Source: Aplectana chamaeleonis (lineage: Eukaryota > Nematoda > Chromadorea > Rhabditida > Cosmocercidae). Taken from it: a DNA stretch of 64,000 nucleotides. Positions 20,891 through 33,239 of the stretch are shown here, piece by piece; positions within the stretch are counted from its first letter, which is position 1; every line of letters begins with the position of its first letter. A program made the position numbers and the translations under genes. The stretch is taken from NCBI GenBank assembly GCA_029168955.1, contig JAPDOI010001834.1, positions 62,001 through 126,000 on the forward strand. Reading direction: 5' to 3'. The notes under the pieces were generated by a model, which was given only the letters and a program-made list of their open reading frames with translations, was not told the DNA's origin and did not search any database.

Positions 20891-23800
20891 TTACACCCGA
20901 TGACTTGACAAAAATCATAAAGACCGTATATTCAGCGTGCAATCGAAACCATCATAAATGTAACATGATAAAGTATTCAGGTGTCCAGGACAACATCACT
21001 TGCGATGTATGCGGTTCTACAATCAAACGAAGATACCTAAATGATCACCTTTCAACATTCACTCGTTTACGAAGAAGGACATATTCGATCGCTCGAAAAA
21101 GGAGGACACACGGCAGCCATGCTTTTCCTGCTCAAGATGCCAGAGGAATTTCGTTACTCTCCGGAATCTCGATCGCCATCTTGAGAAGTGTGACGGTAAA
21201 TGCAAATTAAGCGGGATTACTTGCTCGATTTGCAAGAAATCATTCCCATTTCACGAAGAGCTGGCTGAACATTTTGACGTGGATCATCATGAAGGTCAAG
21301 AAGGTGTCCAGTTCAAAGTGTTCCTTAGTGAGGATGATTTCGTGCAATGGATGGCAGAAGCCAAAGAGCAATCGATTCCATCGTTTTCCATTCGTGCCAT
21401 AAAGGTTCAAGGTGACTGGAAATTCGTATACTACAGATGCTATAGAGAAGGCCAAACTCCTCAAACTCCCGGCTCTTGTACGCAGTCGAAGAAAATCTTG
21501 AAGAGTTGCCCCGCATTTATCAATGTGAGTTCTTTTTACAACGTACATACAGGGTCATTAACGAGATCAATGTTATACTCAATTTTCAGATGGTATCCGA
21601 CGGCCAAAATGTTGAAGTGACATCTTTTTTGATACACTCACATGACGCTGACGTTGCTTTATTGCGTTTGAGCTAGCGAGACGAGGAAATTATCGTTTCA
21701 CTCCTAAAAGAATGTCGTGGAATACCCCAGACGAAACGGAAAATTCGCGAAATCTGTAAGGAAGGTGGCGATCCGTAAAAAAACGACTATTTTACGTCAC
21801 TTCGTCTGACATAAGGTAAAATAAGCTATTCATTTTACACGACAATTTCATTACCTTCCTCGTTTAGGCTGATTGTAAATCGGAACAATGTGATACCTGG
21901 TCGCTACAATAAGAATGATCTGCAATTTGTTCTCAAGAGGGTCGAGCTCAACAACCCATTCGATGGTTTTCGACTTTTCTGTCCGCCACACAGGGATGAT
22001 GGAGAAGGATTTGTTCTAAGTAAGCTTTCTCATTCCTGCTTTCCTGTATCTGTAAAATAATTTGCAGCTAGTTTCAGTCATGCTAAGCGATGTGCAAGCA
22101 CGCTGGTTGAATGCATACGGTGGAAGAGGGGTCGCCATAGACGACACTTTAAACATAACGCAGTATCAACTGCGGCTAGCTACGCTCGTTGTCGCCGACA
22201 ACTTTGACAGAGGCCTTCCGGTCGCTTTCCTGCTCAGCTTCCGGTAAATTCAAACGACACAATGTTGAATATACATGACTTAGTTTTTATTGTCTACTTT
22301 TTAATGACGGGAAAACAGGTCTCCTCTCTTCTCAAAGAAGTGAAGAAACAAGTTCCCGAAGCACTTCATGTCGGACGATGCGAGAGTTTTCATAAATGCT
22401 TACAACTCCGTGTTTCCTAACTCGCCAACGCAAAAGCTGCTCTGCTCGTGACATGTCCTTCAAGCAATGAAAAGAGCCGGAAAATGTAAGATCAAGGATG
22501 TGAGTTTTCTATCATGCAAAACTATTCGGGACCCACTCAAAATTTCAAGTAAAGACAAACGTTTTGGTGAAGTGATGTCATTATTCAGGCTACTCTCCGT
22601 GATATCGTCATGGATAAGCTGCGCCTTGCAAAGAAAAAAAAACAGAAGAGAAGCAGTTTTTGGTCGAATTTGATGACATTTTAGCCTGCTTGAAGGGAAA
22701 TGATGAACTCGATATGGTCTCCTACCTAGAGAAAAATTGGTAAGAAAATGAATTCTGTTTATTTTAGGCTGGACATGGCGTGATCTAGTGTTTTAGGAAA
22801 TCAAGAGTCCTGGAGTGGACAGTTTTTGCGAAAAGAGGATCTGTGATGAACACAAGCATGTTTTGTGAAAGGTGGCACAAACGACTCAAATGTGAGGTTA
22901 TGGGAGGAAAACGAAAAATCCGTGTAGACACTCTAATCGATACCCTCACTTGCATCATCGCAGACATGGAGGACGACTCAAAAGTAGCAGTAAGTTTTAT
23001 TCTGCTTCGTTTCAAACCAAGTACACGCTAATAACTCCTAGGTTGAGACTTTGTATAAGGGGAGGTTCATGGCTGCATGGTGAGGGGGTCGGATTCTTAG
23101 AGATCTGAGACTGAGGAGTGCTGCGGGAGAAAAATCATTTTCAATGAATTTCGAATTGTCTTGCGAATAATCCTGAACCTTCCCACGGAGTGTACGTTCA
23201 AAATAGTCCGTCTTTGTCTTCAGGCTGCTCGCGACACGGTCGAAGGACGGTATCGGCTCCAGCGCAATCACCATAATCATAATGTTGCCGTGAGGGTGTT
23301 CGAGCGCAAACGCCTCCGTGTTTGCACAAAGTCCGCGAATGAGCTGGTTGTGAAGGTTGGCGTAAATCAATTTACGGTTCGACTGAATCAGTGCGACTGC
23401 GGATAGATAATTGTTCACTATTCCTGCGCCGCTCACATTCACTTCAGCAATCTTAGTTTTTAGGAAAATAATCACTGCCGCAAGGAGAGCTGTGGTGCCT
23501 GTGCATATGCAGCCCGGTGTGACTGTGGGGAAGACTGGAAATCTGGAATCTCTTGCATACATGTACATGGAGCGCTGACATATAGGAGCCTGCCTCCAAC
23601 TGGTAATACCAACTTGAATTCTTAGCTGAGTTCGGCAATGCAACTCATTTTTCAGCGCGTACTACGATAGCTCATGTTCCTCCCATTGTTCTCGACGAGA
23701 ATAATAACAGCAGTGCAGCCGAAGTAGCAATGACAGTGGAGCTATCCGATCATGCGAAAGACCTTGTTCAACAGTTTACAATGGTAAGAGAAATGTAAAC

Positions 23801-24140
23801 GTAAAGATATATATTAACTGACAATCATGAGAAAGACTCTCTCTTAGTTGCAACGACAAAACTGAATTTTCTCAGAAAACAGCGGAAATGAAATCAATTT
23901 TGATCAAACTTGCTTCCCATCCGACTCAAGAACAGGCACGTGTCATGGAAACCACCGTGACCAGTGTTGAGAAGATTTCAAGCGACTTGAAGTCGCACTC
24001 ACAGTTACCTCGGGAAAAGGGTGTACTGGCGCCTATAACGGCCGACCTGCAGAATAAAGGTCGTCATCCACTCGCAATGCTGATCAGAATGAATATCGTG
24101 AGTTATCAACGGTTGCAATGCCATTTCTCCGTCGCTCTAT
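20890..24140 (+). pseudogene. MULE transposase gene with zinc fingers, decayed
   Basis: The pieces are exons of a Mutator-like transposase. At the N-terminus are three zinc fingers: CDVCGSTIKRRYLNDH, then (after a frameshift near 21060-21110) CSRCQRNFVTLRNLDRH..C, and CSICKKSFPFHEELAEH..H. A FLYWCH-like block follows (WKFVYYRCYREG...CPAF). The catalytic core shows GVAIDDTLNITQY (22140), FMSDDARVF (22365) and TSMFCERWHKRLKCE (22850). A SWIM-type finger CDCGEDW..CIHVH lies at 23518-23565. Introns fit GT-AG at 21525-21589, 21775-21867, 22020-22077 and 22740-22796. Damage includes TAG at 21674, TGA replacing the Trp of the CSWHV motif at 22449, a frame break at 22319-22365, another in the A-run near 22630, and stops after 23060. 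I see no terminal repeats, so element ends are unknown. No product is expected. Confidence 0.85.
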
Positions 24141-24426
24141 GATAATTTTGTTCATAGAGCCTCCATGAAAAATTCGAAAGGAAGAGCGAGAAGGAACGAT
24201 AAATAACAGGTTGGTCGAATCAAGACTTCGTAGCTATGTAATGGTTAAATTGTGGCTTTAGATATTGTGTTGTGGGGGGGGCCGTAGAAGATCACAGTTG
24301 TCAAGGTGGCTATACGTTCTGTAGTGGCACACAGCGGGGAATTTTATACACATAGGCAAAACTTCCAGCCAACCCACCTTGATTATTAAAAAAACGGTTT
24401 AGTAATTTCACGAACACCCCCTAAAA

Positions 24427-24813
24427 TTTACACAAGGTGCTGAGTTGATCCCAAAACGCTTGGCTCCGGGCGAGATTGAACCAGCATATTCCCTTTCCGA
24501 GGGAGCGCCTTATCGCACTGCACCACCGAAGCCCCAGCGCCGCTCTCACTCAACTGCTCGATAAATCTTCACCGAAGCATTCATGCTTTCACCCGCATAA
24601 CGGGATGAAACAGGTATACTGTCAGAGACTATCTAACAGTCGTAGACCTGTCAAGATGATGCCCTAGTTAAGTCTTACACGAGCAGTTGAGTGAGAGCGG
24701 CGCTGGGGCTCCGGTGGTGCAGTGCGATTAGGCGCTCCCCTGGAAAGGGAATATGCTGGTTCAATCTCGCCCGGAGTCAAGCGTTTTGCGATCAACTCAG
24801 CACCTTGTGTAAA
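24427..24813. mobile_element. Fold-back element with tRNA-like arms
   Basis: The arms 24427-24560 and 24680-24813 are 134-bp inverted copies. Each arm contains a 72-nt tRNA-like sequence (24707-24778 on plus; its complement in the left arm). It has an 8-bp acceptor (GGCTCCGG/CCGGAGTC with one G-T), a D arm GTGC/GCGC, an anticodon stem TCCC/GGGA with loop anticodon GGA, and a B-box-like GGTTCAATC. The T stem is weak and no long variable arm is present, so it is a tRNA-derived, SINE-like sequence and not a functional tRNA. Confidence 0.6.
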
Positions 24814-25005
24814 CATACCATAACGTGCACTGCGACGTTAAACTGCAGTTACGGCAAAAAACTTCAAAAAAAAAAACCCTAAAATTGTTCCGTATTTGGA
24901 GCAGGATTGTCATCCCTGCTTCACCCTTTTTTCCAGTCACCGCTCCTCCAAACTCTGTAGTGCAGAGCGGCCGGCTATCTTAACGGTGTGTTGGTCTCAT
25001 TATAC

Positions 25006-25282
25006 TGTGCTTATCTGGGCCAAATCCCGGTCTGCAATTGCGTCTCGACACGCTTTGCGGCCGCACGCTCCCGAGTCAGAAGAGCTTCCAGCGCTGCAGC
25101 CGCCGATCTGCTGACTCTAGGTGGGTTTTGGAAACTGGAAACTAGGAAAAATTGGAGAAAATTGTATGAAAAAACCACATCGAGTTGGCTTTGGCGCTGG
25201 AAACCCGACTGACTCGAGCGCGTGCGGCCGCAAAGCGTGTCGAGACGCAATTGCGGGCCGGAATTTGGCCCAGATATGCACA
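25006..25282. repeat. Fold-back repeat
   Basis: 25006-25078 and 25210-25282 are inverted copies (CTGGGCCAAAT, CAATTGCGTCTCGACACGC, GCGGCCGCACGC). The middle is unique. Confidence 0.85.
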
Positions 25283-25298
25283 GTACTAACACCTTGAT

Positions 25299-25439
25299 CA
25301 TACTTTTGCGATAGCGGCAAATGCCGCGATTATAAAAAGAACAAATGAGAAATCATATGTCTGATAACAGTATCAGACATCTGACTTATAATTTTTCTGC
25401 TGATTGTCCGCGGCTTTCGCCGCTATCGCAAAAGTATGA
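25299..25439. repeat. Small fold-back repeat
   Basis: CATACTTTTGCGATAGCGGC at the left is inverted at 25419-25438. The centre holds a second palindrome, TGTCTGATA-AC-AGTATCAGACA (about 25358-25379). Confidence 0.85.
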
Positions 25440-25880
25440 ATAGGGTGTAAAGCTCTGATTTACCTTGTCTTCAGTTTAAACTGTTTCGATGTGTTCGCAG
25501 AAACTTCCTACACCCGGTTTGAGGGACTTTATGGGACAGAACTCATTATGAAAATCCTTCCTGATATTAGGGATATTTTTTCAGGTCGCCAAAAGTTTCT
25601 GCGGTCTAGCCCAGGGTCATAAATTCTATGGAATTTGGCGCTGCTTTCGAAGAGAAAAGTCTCAGTTACATTATACTGTATTTGTTACACATGATTGTTT
25701 GTGAGAAATAAACTTTTACAGAAAATTCTTTCCTTGTCCCCAGTTTATCTGTATTACGCGTAACTAGTTCCAACAGCCAGGGAATCACACAAGGCATGCT
25801 CGTGTTGAATTTATGACCTTCCCGTAACTCTCAGAAATCTCCGTCATGAGGCGCGTGACGAGTCATCACGAGTCATCAGC

Positions 25881-26717
25881 GTGGTCCACCTGCGTCTCGA
25901 CTCCACGCCAAGAATGCAGATCGATTCCTTCGATCGTGATGTCAAGTTACTCCTGCACGACGAATCTCTACCACTACATTTGCGTTCAGTGATCGCCATC
26001 TTGCTGGAGGACCGCAACAAGCTGAATGCAGTTATCTGTCGGAACCGTGAGTTGGAAGATGAAAACGCTAGTTTGAGAGCTGAGAACGAACAGCTTAAGG
26101 CTGCCCTAAAGGCTCCACCTGCTGTCAATTCTTCTCTATCATCTGATAAGTCGATCGATAATCATTCTGTCACTTCATCTCCTCGTATTGTTAATAATGA
26201 TTCTTTCGAAGAGTTTGAGCGCAAACGCTCGGTCGTTATTGTTGGCCTCCCTGAGACTTTTTCGCACCAATCTACCGCTCGTGCTATCAATGATTACATT
26301 GCTGTGCACCATGTGCTCGATTACCTTAATGTTCAGTGTCTTCCCGTATCAGTATATCGCATGGTACCGCCCCATCATAAGTCTCGTAATCTATTAAAAG
26401 TTGTTCTACCGTCGTCCAATTTCGCTGAACTTGTCGTAAATCGTGCACCTGGTCTCAAGCATTACTCTATTCCCAAAATCTATATCAGGCACTCCCTCAC
26501 CAGGGAGGAAAGGGATAGAGCGTATGCCGAGAGGGTGGCGCGGCGTACGCAGCGCAGTGAGATGAGTCACCATACCAGACATACCCCTTCTGTAACTATT
26601 TCGCAATCTCTCGCAACGCCGACTGAGGCAGTAAGTATTTCGCAACAGTCACCTGTAATCATTGCTGACAGTAATTGTGAGTCATCATCTTTTAAAACCC
26701 CTGTCCAGTCAAACTAG
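25881..26717 (+). CDS. LINE ORF1 protein (coiled coil + RRM-like domain)
   Basis: This 278-codon frame is intact. Residues about 35-75 form a leucine-zipper-like coiled coil (NRELEDENASLRAENEQLKA). Residues about 110-215 look like the RRM-type domain of non-LTR ORF1 proteins: RSVVIVGLPE, VSVYRMVPPHHKSRN, LLKVVLPSSNFAELV and KIYIRHSLTREERDRAYAER. Such proteins bind element RNA as trimers and act as chaperones. ORF2 follows in the -1 frame, and that frame is already open across the ORF1 stop. ORF1 is intact while ORF2 is broken, so the copy could at most supply ORF1 in trans. The start ATG is the first in frame; 25440-25880 may be 5-prime UTR. Confidence 0.8.
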   Translation: MVHLRLDSTPRMQIDSFDRDVKLLLHDESLPLHLRSVIAILLEDRNKLNAVICRNRELEDENASLRAENEQLKAALKAPPAVNSSLSSDKSIDNHSVTSSPRIVNNDSFEEFERKRSVVIVGLPETFSHQSTARAINDYIAVHHVLDYLNVQCLPVSVYRMVPPHHKSRNLLKVVLPSSNFAELVVNRAPGLKHYSIPKIYIRHSLTREERDRAYAERVARRTQRSEMSHHTRHTPSVTISQSLATPTEAVSISQQSPVIIADSNCESSSFKTPVQSN

Positions 26718-29543
26718 CAGCTGATCGTCGGAAACATGATCATTCCAGAATTTCTTGCCTTGTTTCAAACATCCGTTCTATGGTGAGAAACCGGAATGCG
26801 CTAAGTTTTGCTCTCAATCATTTAAGTTTCGACCTAGTCGCCCTCACAGAAACCTGGTGTAATTCTGCAATTGATACTGAACCACTTCTAGGTGAAATCT
26901 GTTTTCAATACGACGTACTCAGATGTGACCGCACACGTAAAAAAGGAGGTGGAGTCGCATTGTTGATTAAGAAAGTGTTTTGCCCGTCTACAGTTTTCAA
27001 AGAATCTGTTCCTGACGCTTACGAGTTAATTTGTTGTGACTTATTCCTTGAATCTCAGGTATTGCGTATTATCGTTGTATACAGAGCCCCCTGCTGTCCT
27101 GCACACAGTGCATATGTTTTGGTAAAAGCGCTTAGTGATTTAATATCCTGTGACCGAACATGCCTAATAATTGGTGACTTTAATATGCCCGACATCGACT
27201 GGATCTCCACTGGGAAACCCACCGCTTCCTGTTCTCTATCTAAAGCATTCCTGGAACTTTGTGACAATCATAAATTAACCCAACATGTCCGTAAATGCAC
27301 CCTAGGGAACAATATCTTAGATCTCGTTCTAAGCCCTGAGTCAAATCTGGTTAATAATTTAAAGGTTGAATCTCCACTGGGTTCTAGCGACCATTCATGT
27401 ATACGGTTTGATTTAGAGCTACCCAAACAAGAAACTCAGTTTGTCCTAAAACAGAATTTTTCAAAAGCGAACTATGGCTTGATAAATTCTTACCTTTCCC
27501 AAGTTGACTGGTTTGGCTCTCTTCACAACGCTCCCACCGTAAACGGAAAATATGAAATGTTCATATCGATTCTTAATCACTGCATTGATCTGTTTGTCCC
27601 GGTCGAAAAGGTCCTACCCCATAAACTCAACTTGCCACACTATCTAAAAACACTTTTCTCCAAAAAATCGCAGGCGTGGGATGATGCGGTAGCCAACAAT
27701 TCTCCTGAGAGCTGGAACAAATTTAGAGAGCTTAACAGAATATTTGAGAAAAGACTGAAGAAATTTGATAGTTCTATTGAGAAAAAGGTAATCGAATCTC
27801 AGAATAAAAACAAATTTTTCAAATTTCTCAACAGCAAGCTTAAGCAAAAGCCTAAGATGGGCTTGATTGTCGCAGAAGATGGCGCCGTAATCAGGAAAGA
27901 TATTGAAAAAGCTGAACTATTTGCTTGCCTTTTTGAGAAAGTATACAAACATGATTCAGAAACTTTCGATTGTTTATCTTCAAGTCCACTCTTCCCCCAA
28001 ATGAAAGATTCGTCATGGTTTTTTGCAGACGAGATTTATACCTTACTGTCTAAGTGGCCATCATCTCTCTCGGAAACTCCTGACAATATCCCTCAACTAT
28101 TTCTCAAATCAGTTGCTCAGGTGATTGCAGGTCCGCTTGAACATATATTCAACCTAAGCTTCATGAGGTCGGAAGTGCCCTCAAGGTGGAAAACTGCAAT
28201 TGTCACGCCTATCCCCAAAAAACCGCCTTATACTTCCGCAAAAAACTACCGTCCTATCAGTTTAACGTCGATACTTGCTAGAATTTTCGAGAAAATCCTC
28301 AAAAAAAGAATTGAAGCCCACCTCGAGGAACACTCAATTATTTAACATTTCCAACATGGCTTTCAGAAAGGAAAATCTACTGTCACGGCAATGCTGCAGT
28401 CCATGAATGACTGGACTGTTGCTCTAGATGAGGGTAATCCCCTCGATGTAGTCTATCTTGACTTTTCTAAAGCCTTTGATCGCGTTTCGCACGAAAGATT
28501 AATCCACAAATTGAACCTCATTGGGCCGCATCCTAGAATTATTGCTTGGATACGCTCCTTTCTCTCAGGTAGATCTTTCCGGGTGCGGATTAATACAACC
28601 TTGTCTACTCCTCGGCTAGCAATGAGTGGTGTTCCTCAAGGCGGGGTTCTTTCACCGATTCTCTTCAACATCTACACTTATGAACTACCCGCACTAATAA
28701 CTTCCAATAATGTCAAATGTTCCTTTGCTGATGATCTTAAAATATATAAATCAGTCGTAAACCCTGAGGATTCTCTCGCACTGCAACGCACGATCAATCT
28801 GGTTCGTCAGTGGGCTGATGATTGGGGGTTGCCGCTATCGAACGAGAAAACGAAACTTTTGCACATTGGATCGAATAACAACCGAACTAATTATGAAATC
28901 AGAGGTGACCAAATTCAGAAAGTTGAACAGATCCAAGATCTTGGGTTCCTCTTAACCAGTGATCTCAGTTTTGATGCGCATTGTGCACGAATAGCAGGAA
29001 AAGCTACGAAGGCTGTATACAATTTGTTTAGGGCCCTGTCCACAAATAACAGTGCCGCGTGACTCAGGGCATTCAAAACTTATGTTAGACCACAGCTAGA
29101 GTACGGAACGGTAATATTCAGTCCATACAAAAAAACAGGTCATAGCAAAACTCGAGAGCGTCCAGAACAGTTTTACTAGAAAACTAGTGATAAGAACCAA
29201 AGGTTTTTCTTACGATAGCATTCCCCATTCTCAAGAGCGTAACCAGAGCTTTGACTTGCGCTCGCTAGCGTTCAGAAGGCGTAAATTCGACCTCATTATG
29301 TTCCACAAAATACTGCATGGTAATTGCGGTTTAAAATTGAATGAGTTTTGGTCATTGAGAAATTCAATCACCAGAGGTGGTTCACAAAAAGTGGTAATTC
29401 CTAGAGCTAGGCTCAGGAGTCGATCGCACTTCTTTTCTGTAAGGGCTGGGTCAGATTTTATTAAACTGAGTAAAAAAATGCCTGTTTCTCAAAATATAAG
29501 GGTGTTCAAATGCATGTTGGACAGCTATCTGAGTTCGACGTGA
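26717..29543 (+). pseudogene. LINE ORF2 (endonuclease + reverse transcriptase), CR1/Jockey type, broken
   Basis: An AP-type endonuclease comes first: SNIRSMVRNRNALS, LVALTETW, RKKGGGVALLIKK, CLIIGDFNMPDIDW, GSSDHSC. The reverse transcriptase follows: NYRPISLTSILARIFEKIL, HGFQKGKSTVTAM, VVYLDFSKAFDRVSHERL, SGVPQGGVLSPILFNIY and the catalytic FADDLKIY at about 28727. The C-terminal LRSLAFRRRKFDLIMFHK region closes the protein. There is no RNase H domain. In-frame stops lie at 28343 (TAA, inside RT) and 29060 (TGA), and a +1 shift occurs near the A-run at 29131. The element ends in a short 3-prime UTR and a TA tract. All catalytic motifs are readable, so decay is recent. Confidence 0.9.
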
Positions 29544-29673
29544 AGCGCTGGACAAGAGTTATCCTTTTTTTTTTGTTTTTTGTTTTATTTTGCTGTCGTC
29601 GCATTTTAGTTAATAGGTTTTTTTTTGGTTTTCTGTTTTTTATTTTACTTGTCTGACATGACTCGCTCATGTA

Positions 29674-29897
<224 letters not shown>

Positions 29898-29899
29898 TC

Positions 29900-31330
29900 T
29901 GGATGACGAGCTTGCGGTGAGGCTGGGAACAGGTAAGACCAAAATCATACTTTCCGTCGCCACGAGGTTCAGCCTTGTTGCTGCGACAACTGATTTCGAA
30001 CTCGTCGCGGCGTGGGTTGAATTCGGTTGCAGTGACGCTGAATCGACGCGGTGTCAGAACGCTGCGAACCCCCTCTTCGCTATCCATGTCGCATCGTTCG
30101 CCCGTGTACTTGAAATTAAAATTAAAAAAAAAATAAAATTGAAATTACAGCCCCCGGAATCGCCAATCGCTGCGATCAGCGCCACGCTCAAACGCCGCAG
30201 ATCCTTATAATAGCGTCGGCATGCATTTGGAGTTGGATAGATACTATCGCGCCGACGAAAACTGTGATCTCGGTCTTCTCATGTATTATTGTTTTACAAT
30301 TACGAATGTGCTTGGTGCTGGAACACTTAATATTTGAGTTAACTCCGAATCCTTCTTGAAAAGCTATCGATTTCTATTATCATCAGGGTCGGAATGGTTC
30401 GTCGTGGTGACATATAACTGGTCATAAGGGCTTTTAACAAAAAGCGCGAACGCTCGTTACAAGTCATGAACGAATTTAAGGTTCTTCAGAGTTGCCTCTT
30501 CTAGTTGTGTTGCATGAATACGCGCTGCGACCTCGGCATCCTACAAATTATTTCGCGTGTCGGCCCTTCTTGCGATTTCTAAACGCAGCGTACCCTGTTA
30601 GGCAGCGTCCACCCCTAGCGAAAGCATGCGAATGCGCAAAGTCACTGTTCATCGTGGGCATTCGATTCTCTAGCCGCACATGAGCGCTTCCGCTCGTCCG
30701 CTCACGCCAGATTGTTCTCGCGCACTCACGCCAGCTTCAAGAAGGAAGCAGCAAGCTTTAGGCTTACTGCTCCCTGAAGCAGGAGGCATGAGATCTGTCG
30801 TAAAACTATTGCCCTTTTTTCCCATAATCCCACCCACGCCATCGCAAACCGTGGAAAGAAATCTGCCTTTGCGGCAAATACAGCGATTTAGCACGCGGTC
30901 AAACGTCGCCAATGGAATCAGCACGAGTCACGGGGTGTCTGCTAGTAATAAATTGCGAGCACTAGCTTCCACAGCGTCGAGGAGCGCTAAGAGACGCTAA
31001 ATAGCGGTAAAGTGCGCTTTCGCGACGTTTGGACACTGCCTTATTCTATTTTCAATTCCGATGTCCCACTTGACCGCATCAGGGCAACTAAAAAAGCTGA
31101 TCAATTCAGTAACCTCAGCGGTTAACAAGTATCGGAAATGAAGCACTAGGAAAACCTGTACGTGATATTCGTACCATGAGGCGAAAACAAGCCAAGTGGT
31201 TTCTAATTGTTTTACGACACCACCACTAGCTAGCTTTTTTCTTAAAACAGAGAATAATCTTTTTTTTTTGTTAATTTCGACATGTGCTTTGCGGACTTGT
31301 CAGCTTTGCAATGATTTTCTAAATCGAAAT
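29900..31330. other. No supported gene; one exon-like frame at 29910-30087 (-)
   Basis: The minus strand from 30087 reads [34 protein letters not shown] for about 55 codons and then runs into the TA tract. It is GC-richer than its surroundings and could be a first exon, but no family is recognised. The right end of a TTAA-type MITE (GGACACTGCC) is visible near 31035. Confidence 0.25.
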
Positions 31331-31335
31331 TGCAG

Positions 31336-31453
31336 TTTCTTCCATTTTCCTAATTTGCGTACGATTGAAAAACAACTCGCAGCCGCTAGGAAAAAATGCG
31401 AGCAGCAAATAGAAATGAAATCACAGTGGAAACCGGAAATTGGCACACCAAAG
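31336..31453 (+). pseudogene. Exon-like fragment, unidentified
   Basis: Between acceptor TTGCAG and donor AAG|GTACGA, the frame reads LRTIEKQLAAARKKCEQQ then IEMKSQWKPEIGTPK, a charged, probably helical segment. No neighbouring exon could be joined. Confidence 0.25.
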
Positions 31454-32009
31454 GTACGATTATTCTCAAATTTTAAGAGCTTAACCAACCTGTGCCGACT
31501 GAAATGGATTGGATGAATCCTTGTTGTGCTGTGAGCAGTGCGTACGTTGCATCTGAGGTTCGTTAAGTACTGCCGATTTGTCTAGAAACGTGCACAAGGC
31601 GACATCAGCACAACACCGTGAGTAAACGCGCTATATTGCGAAGGACGCAGCGCGGCAGTGCGCGTACAAAGGAACTTCCTGCGCGATTACGGTAGTTCGT
31701 CCTTTAACCCGAATGTGCCGGATCTTTTTTGTTAGAAATTTCTGAGATGCCAGCCACGGCGGTAACTCCGACATTGGGAGAGGTCATCTACTGGACTTAT
31801 CCGGAGGATCCACTGTTATCAGCTGTAGATGAACGGAATTATCCTGTAGATGACCGGAACCTAACATGTTTTTACAGGTTTACTAGCACAGCAGATGAAC
31901 AGAACTCGATTTTAGAGGGAATTTCAAACTCCGGTGTACGCGTTAGCCTAACGTGTTTTTACAAGGATACACTGCTTCCGGGTTCACACAGGGGACCCCG
32001 GGGCCCAGA

Positions 32010-32265
32010 GAGGGGGGGGTGATCCCACCACCACGGTTCGCCGCGGGGTGCACCCCCACCGTGCACCGTGGGGAGATGGCCCCACAGTTGGGTACCACCC
32101 CCCCCCCCCCGAGCCGTGAGGAGGCCCCTCCCCTTGGCGACAAAAAAATTATCCTCCGGTATCCGGTGGATCTTCTGGTGAGTGACTCGAGGCCACCTTC
32201 CAGGTCCGGCTCCGGAGAGCCGACTGAGGCATACTATGAGATGAGAAGCCTCTTATACCAGCAAC
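32010..32265 (-). ncRNA. TATA + hairpin module, copy F
   Basis: Minus strand: TATAAGAG (32257-32250), hairpin 1 GGCTC-TCCG-GAGCC, AAG|GTGG with GT at 32196 (61 nt), hairpin 2, AATTTTTTTG, then GGGGAGGGGCCTCCTC. Hairpin 1 differs from copies C, D and G at paired positions but stays complementary. No clear TIR is visible around this copy. Confidence 0.4.
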
Positions 32266-32518
32266 ATTGTTGATAGCTTTGTCTAAACTTGTTAATGATC
32301 CTGAAGAATATTTGGCGTCATATATGTGGTGTATAGGTGTTTACTGCGTTCAATACTTTTGGAATGACGCTATAACGGTTCGCGTCGCGGTTGCAGAGCG
32401 GCGATTACTCCAGTAGTTCACCTCATCACCATCATTCGTTCATCTTTAGTATAACATACCCCCTATAGGTCCTCCACATCGTCATTTTCTCCCGTAGATC
32501 TCCTCTCCCAGTGTCGGA

Positions 32519-32685
32519 GAATTTCACCCTTTGCGCTGATTGATATCCAGCCGCTCAATAACTGATATGCATTAACATGTTAGCGCTGGCGCTATTTTCA
32601 CGCTTTGCGCTAACTGATATCCAACCGCTAAGCAAATTCACCCTTTGCGCGGATAAGCTTTGATGACGGCGCTAAAGGTGAATTT
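32519..32685. repeat. Fold-back repeat
   Basis: AATTTCACCCTTTGCGC at the left is inverted as GCGCTAAAGGTGAATTT at the right, with two internal CACCCTTTGCGC/CACGCTTTGCGC copies. Confidence 0.75.
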
Positions 32686-33064
32686 GATGCCTAATGATAA
32701 CAGAGCGTGATAAAGGCCGCTTTCCCCGAAGCATCAAATCTCGAATTGGCAGAGTAATTGAAGATGACATGGCGTGTTTTGTGAGCAGCCGTGGCTTGTC
32801 CTGTGGTGCGCGGTTGAGCCAAAATCCGCTGGCCGGCACCGTAAAAAATTTGTCACTTCTGAATCAAAAGGGGCGCGGGCCATCACCCTGAGTACCTGGG
32901 GTACACCACGAACGATTTGCATTCAGAGCGTATGTGACGGCCGGTTGGCTGAAGCACCGCTGGATGGAAATCTGACCGAGAGCAATCAGTCGAATTCGAG
33001 CGCAGTCAGAGCGATGTTTTTCGTATCCGAGCAAATGCTGAGATTTTTTCTTAGAATTTAGGTA

Positions 33065-33235
33065 TGAAACTAGTAAGGGGGGACACTCAAGATCAATACA
33101 GAAATGATCGATATAAAACCTTTTTGACACGTTTCAAACACGTTTAGCACATTTATAACACGTGTAGCTGTTGATAAAAATCCCATTTCTCTGAATGATG
33201 TTTGTTGCCCCCCCCTAAGTAGTTTCAAGCCAGAA
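33065..33235. mobile_element. Small TIR element, G/C-run ends
   Basis: GAAACTAGTAAGGGGGG and CCCCCCTAAGTAGTTTC are inverted. The interior phrase CTCAAGATC..ACAGAAATG resembles the MITE at 44991-45210 and half-copies near 5770 and 38050. Confidence 0.6.
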
Positions 33236-33239
33236 TTCC

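Noticed and set aside
23038..23643. 201-codon minus-strand frame
   Set aside because: It is the antisense of the MULE SWIM region; the plus strand explains the conservation.
31729..32022. 97-codon frame beginning MLEISEMPATAVTP
   Set aside because: It includes short internal repeats (CCTAACRTGTTTTTACA) and runs into the module F repeat; no domain recognised.
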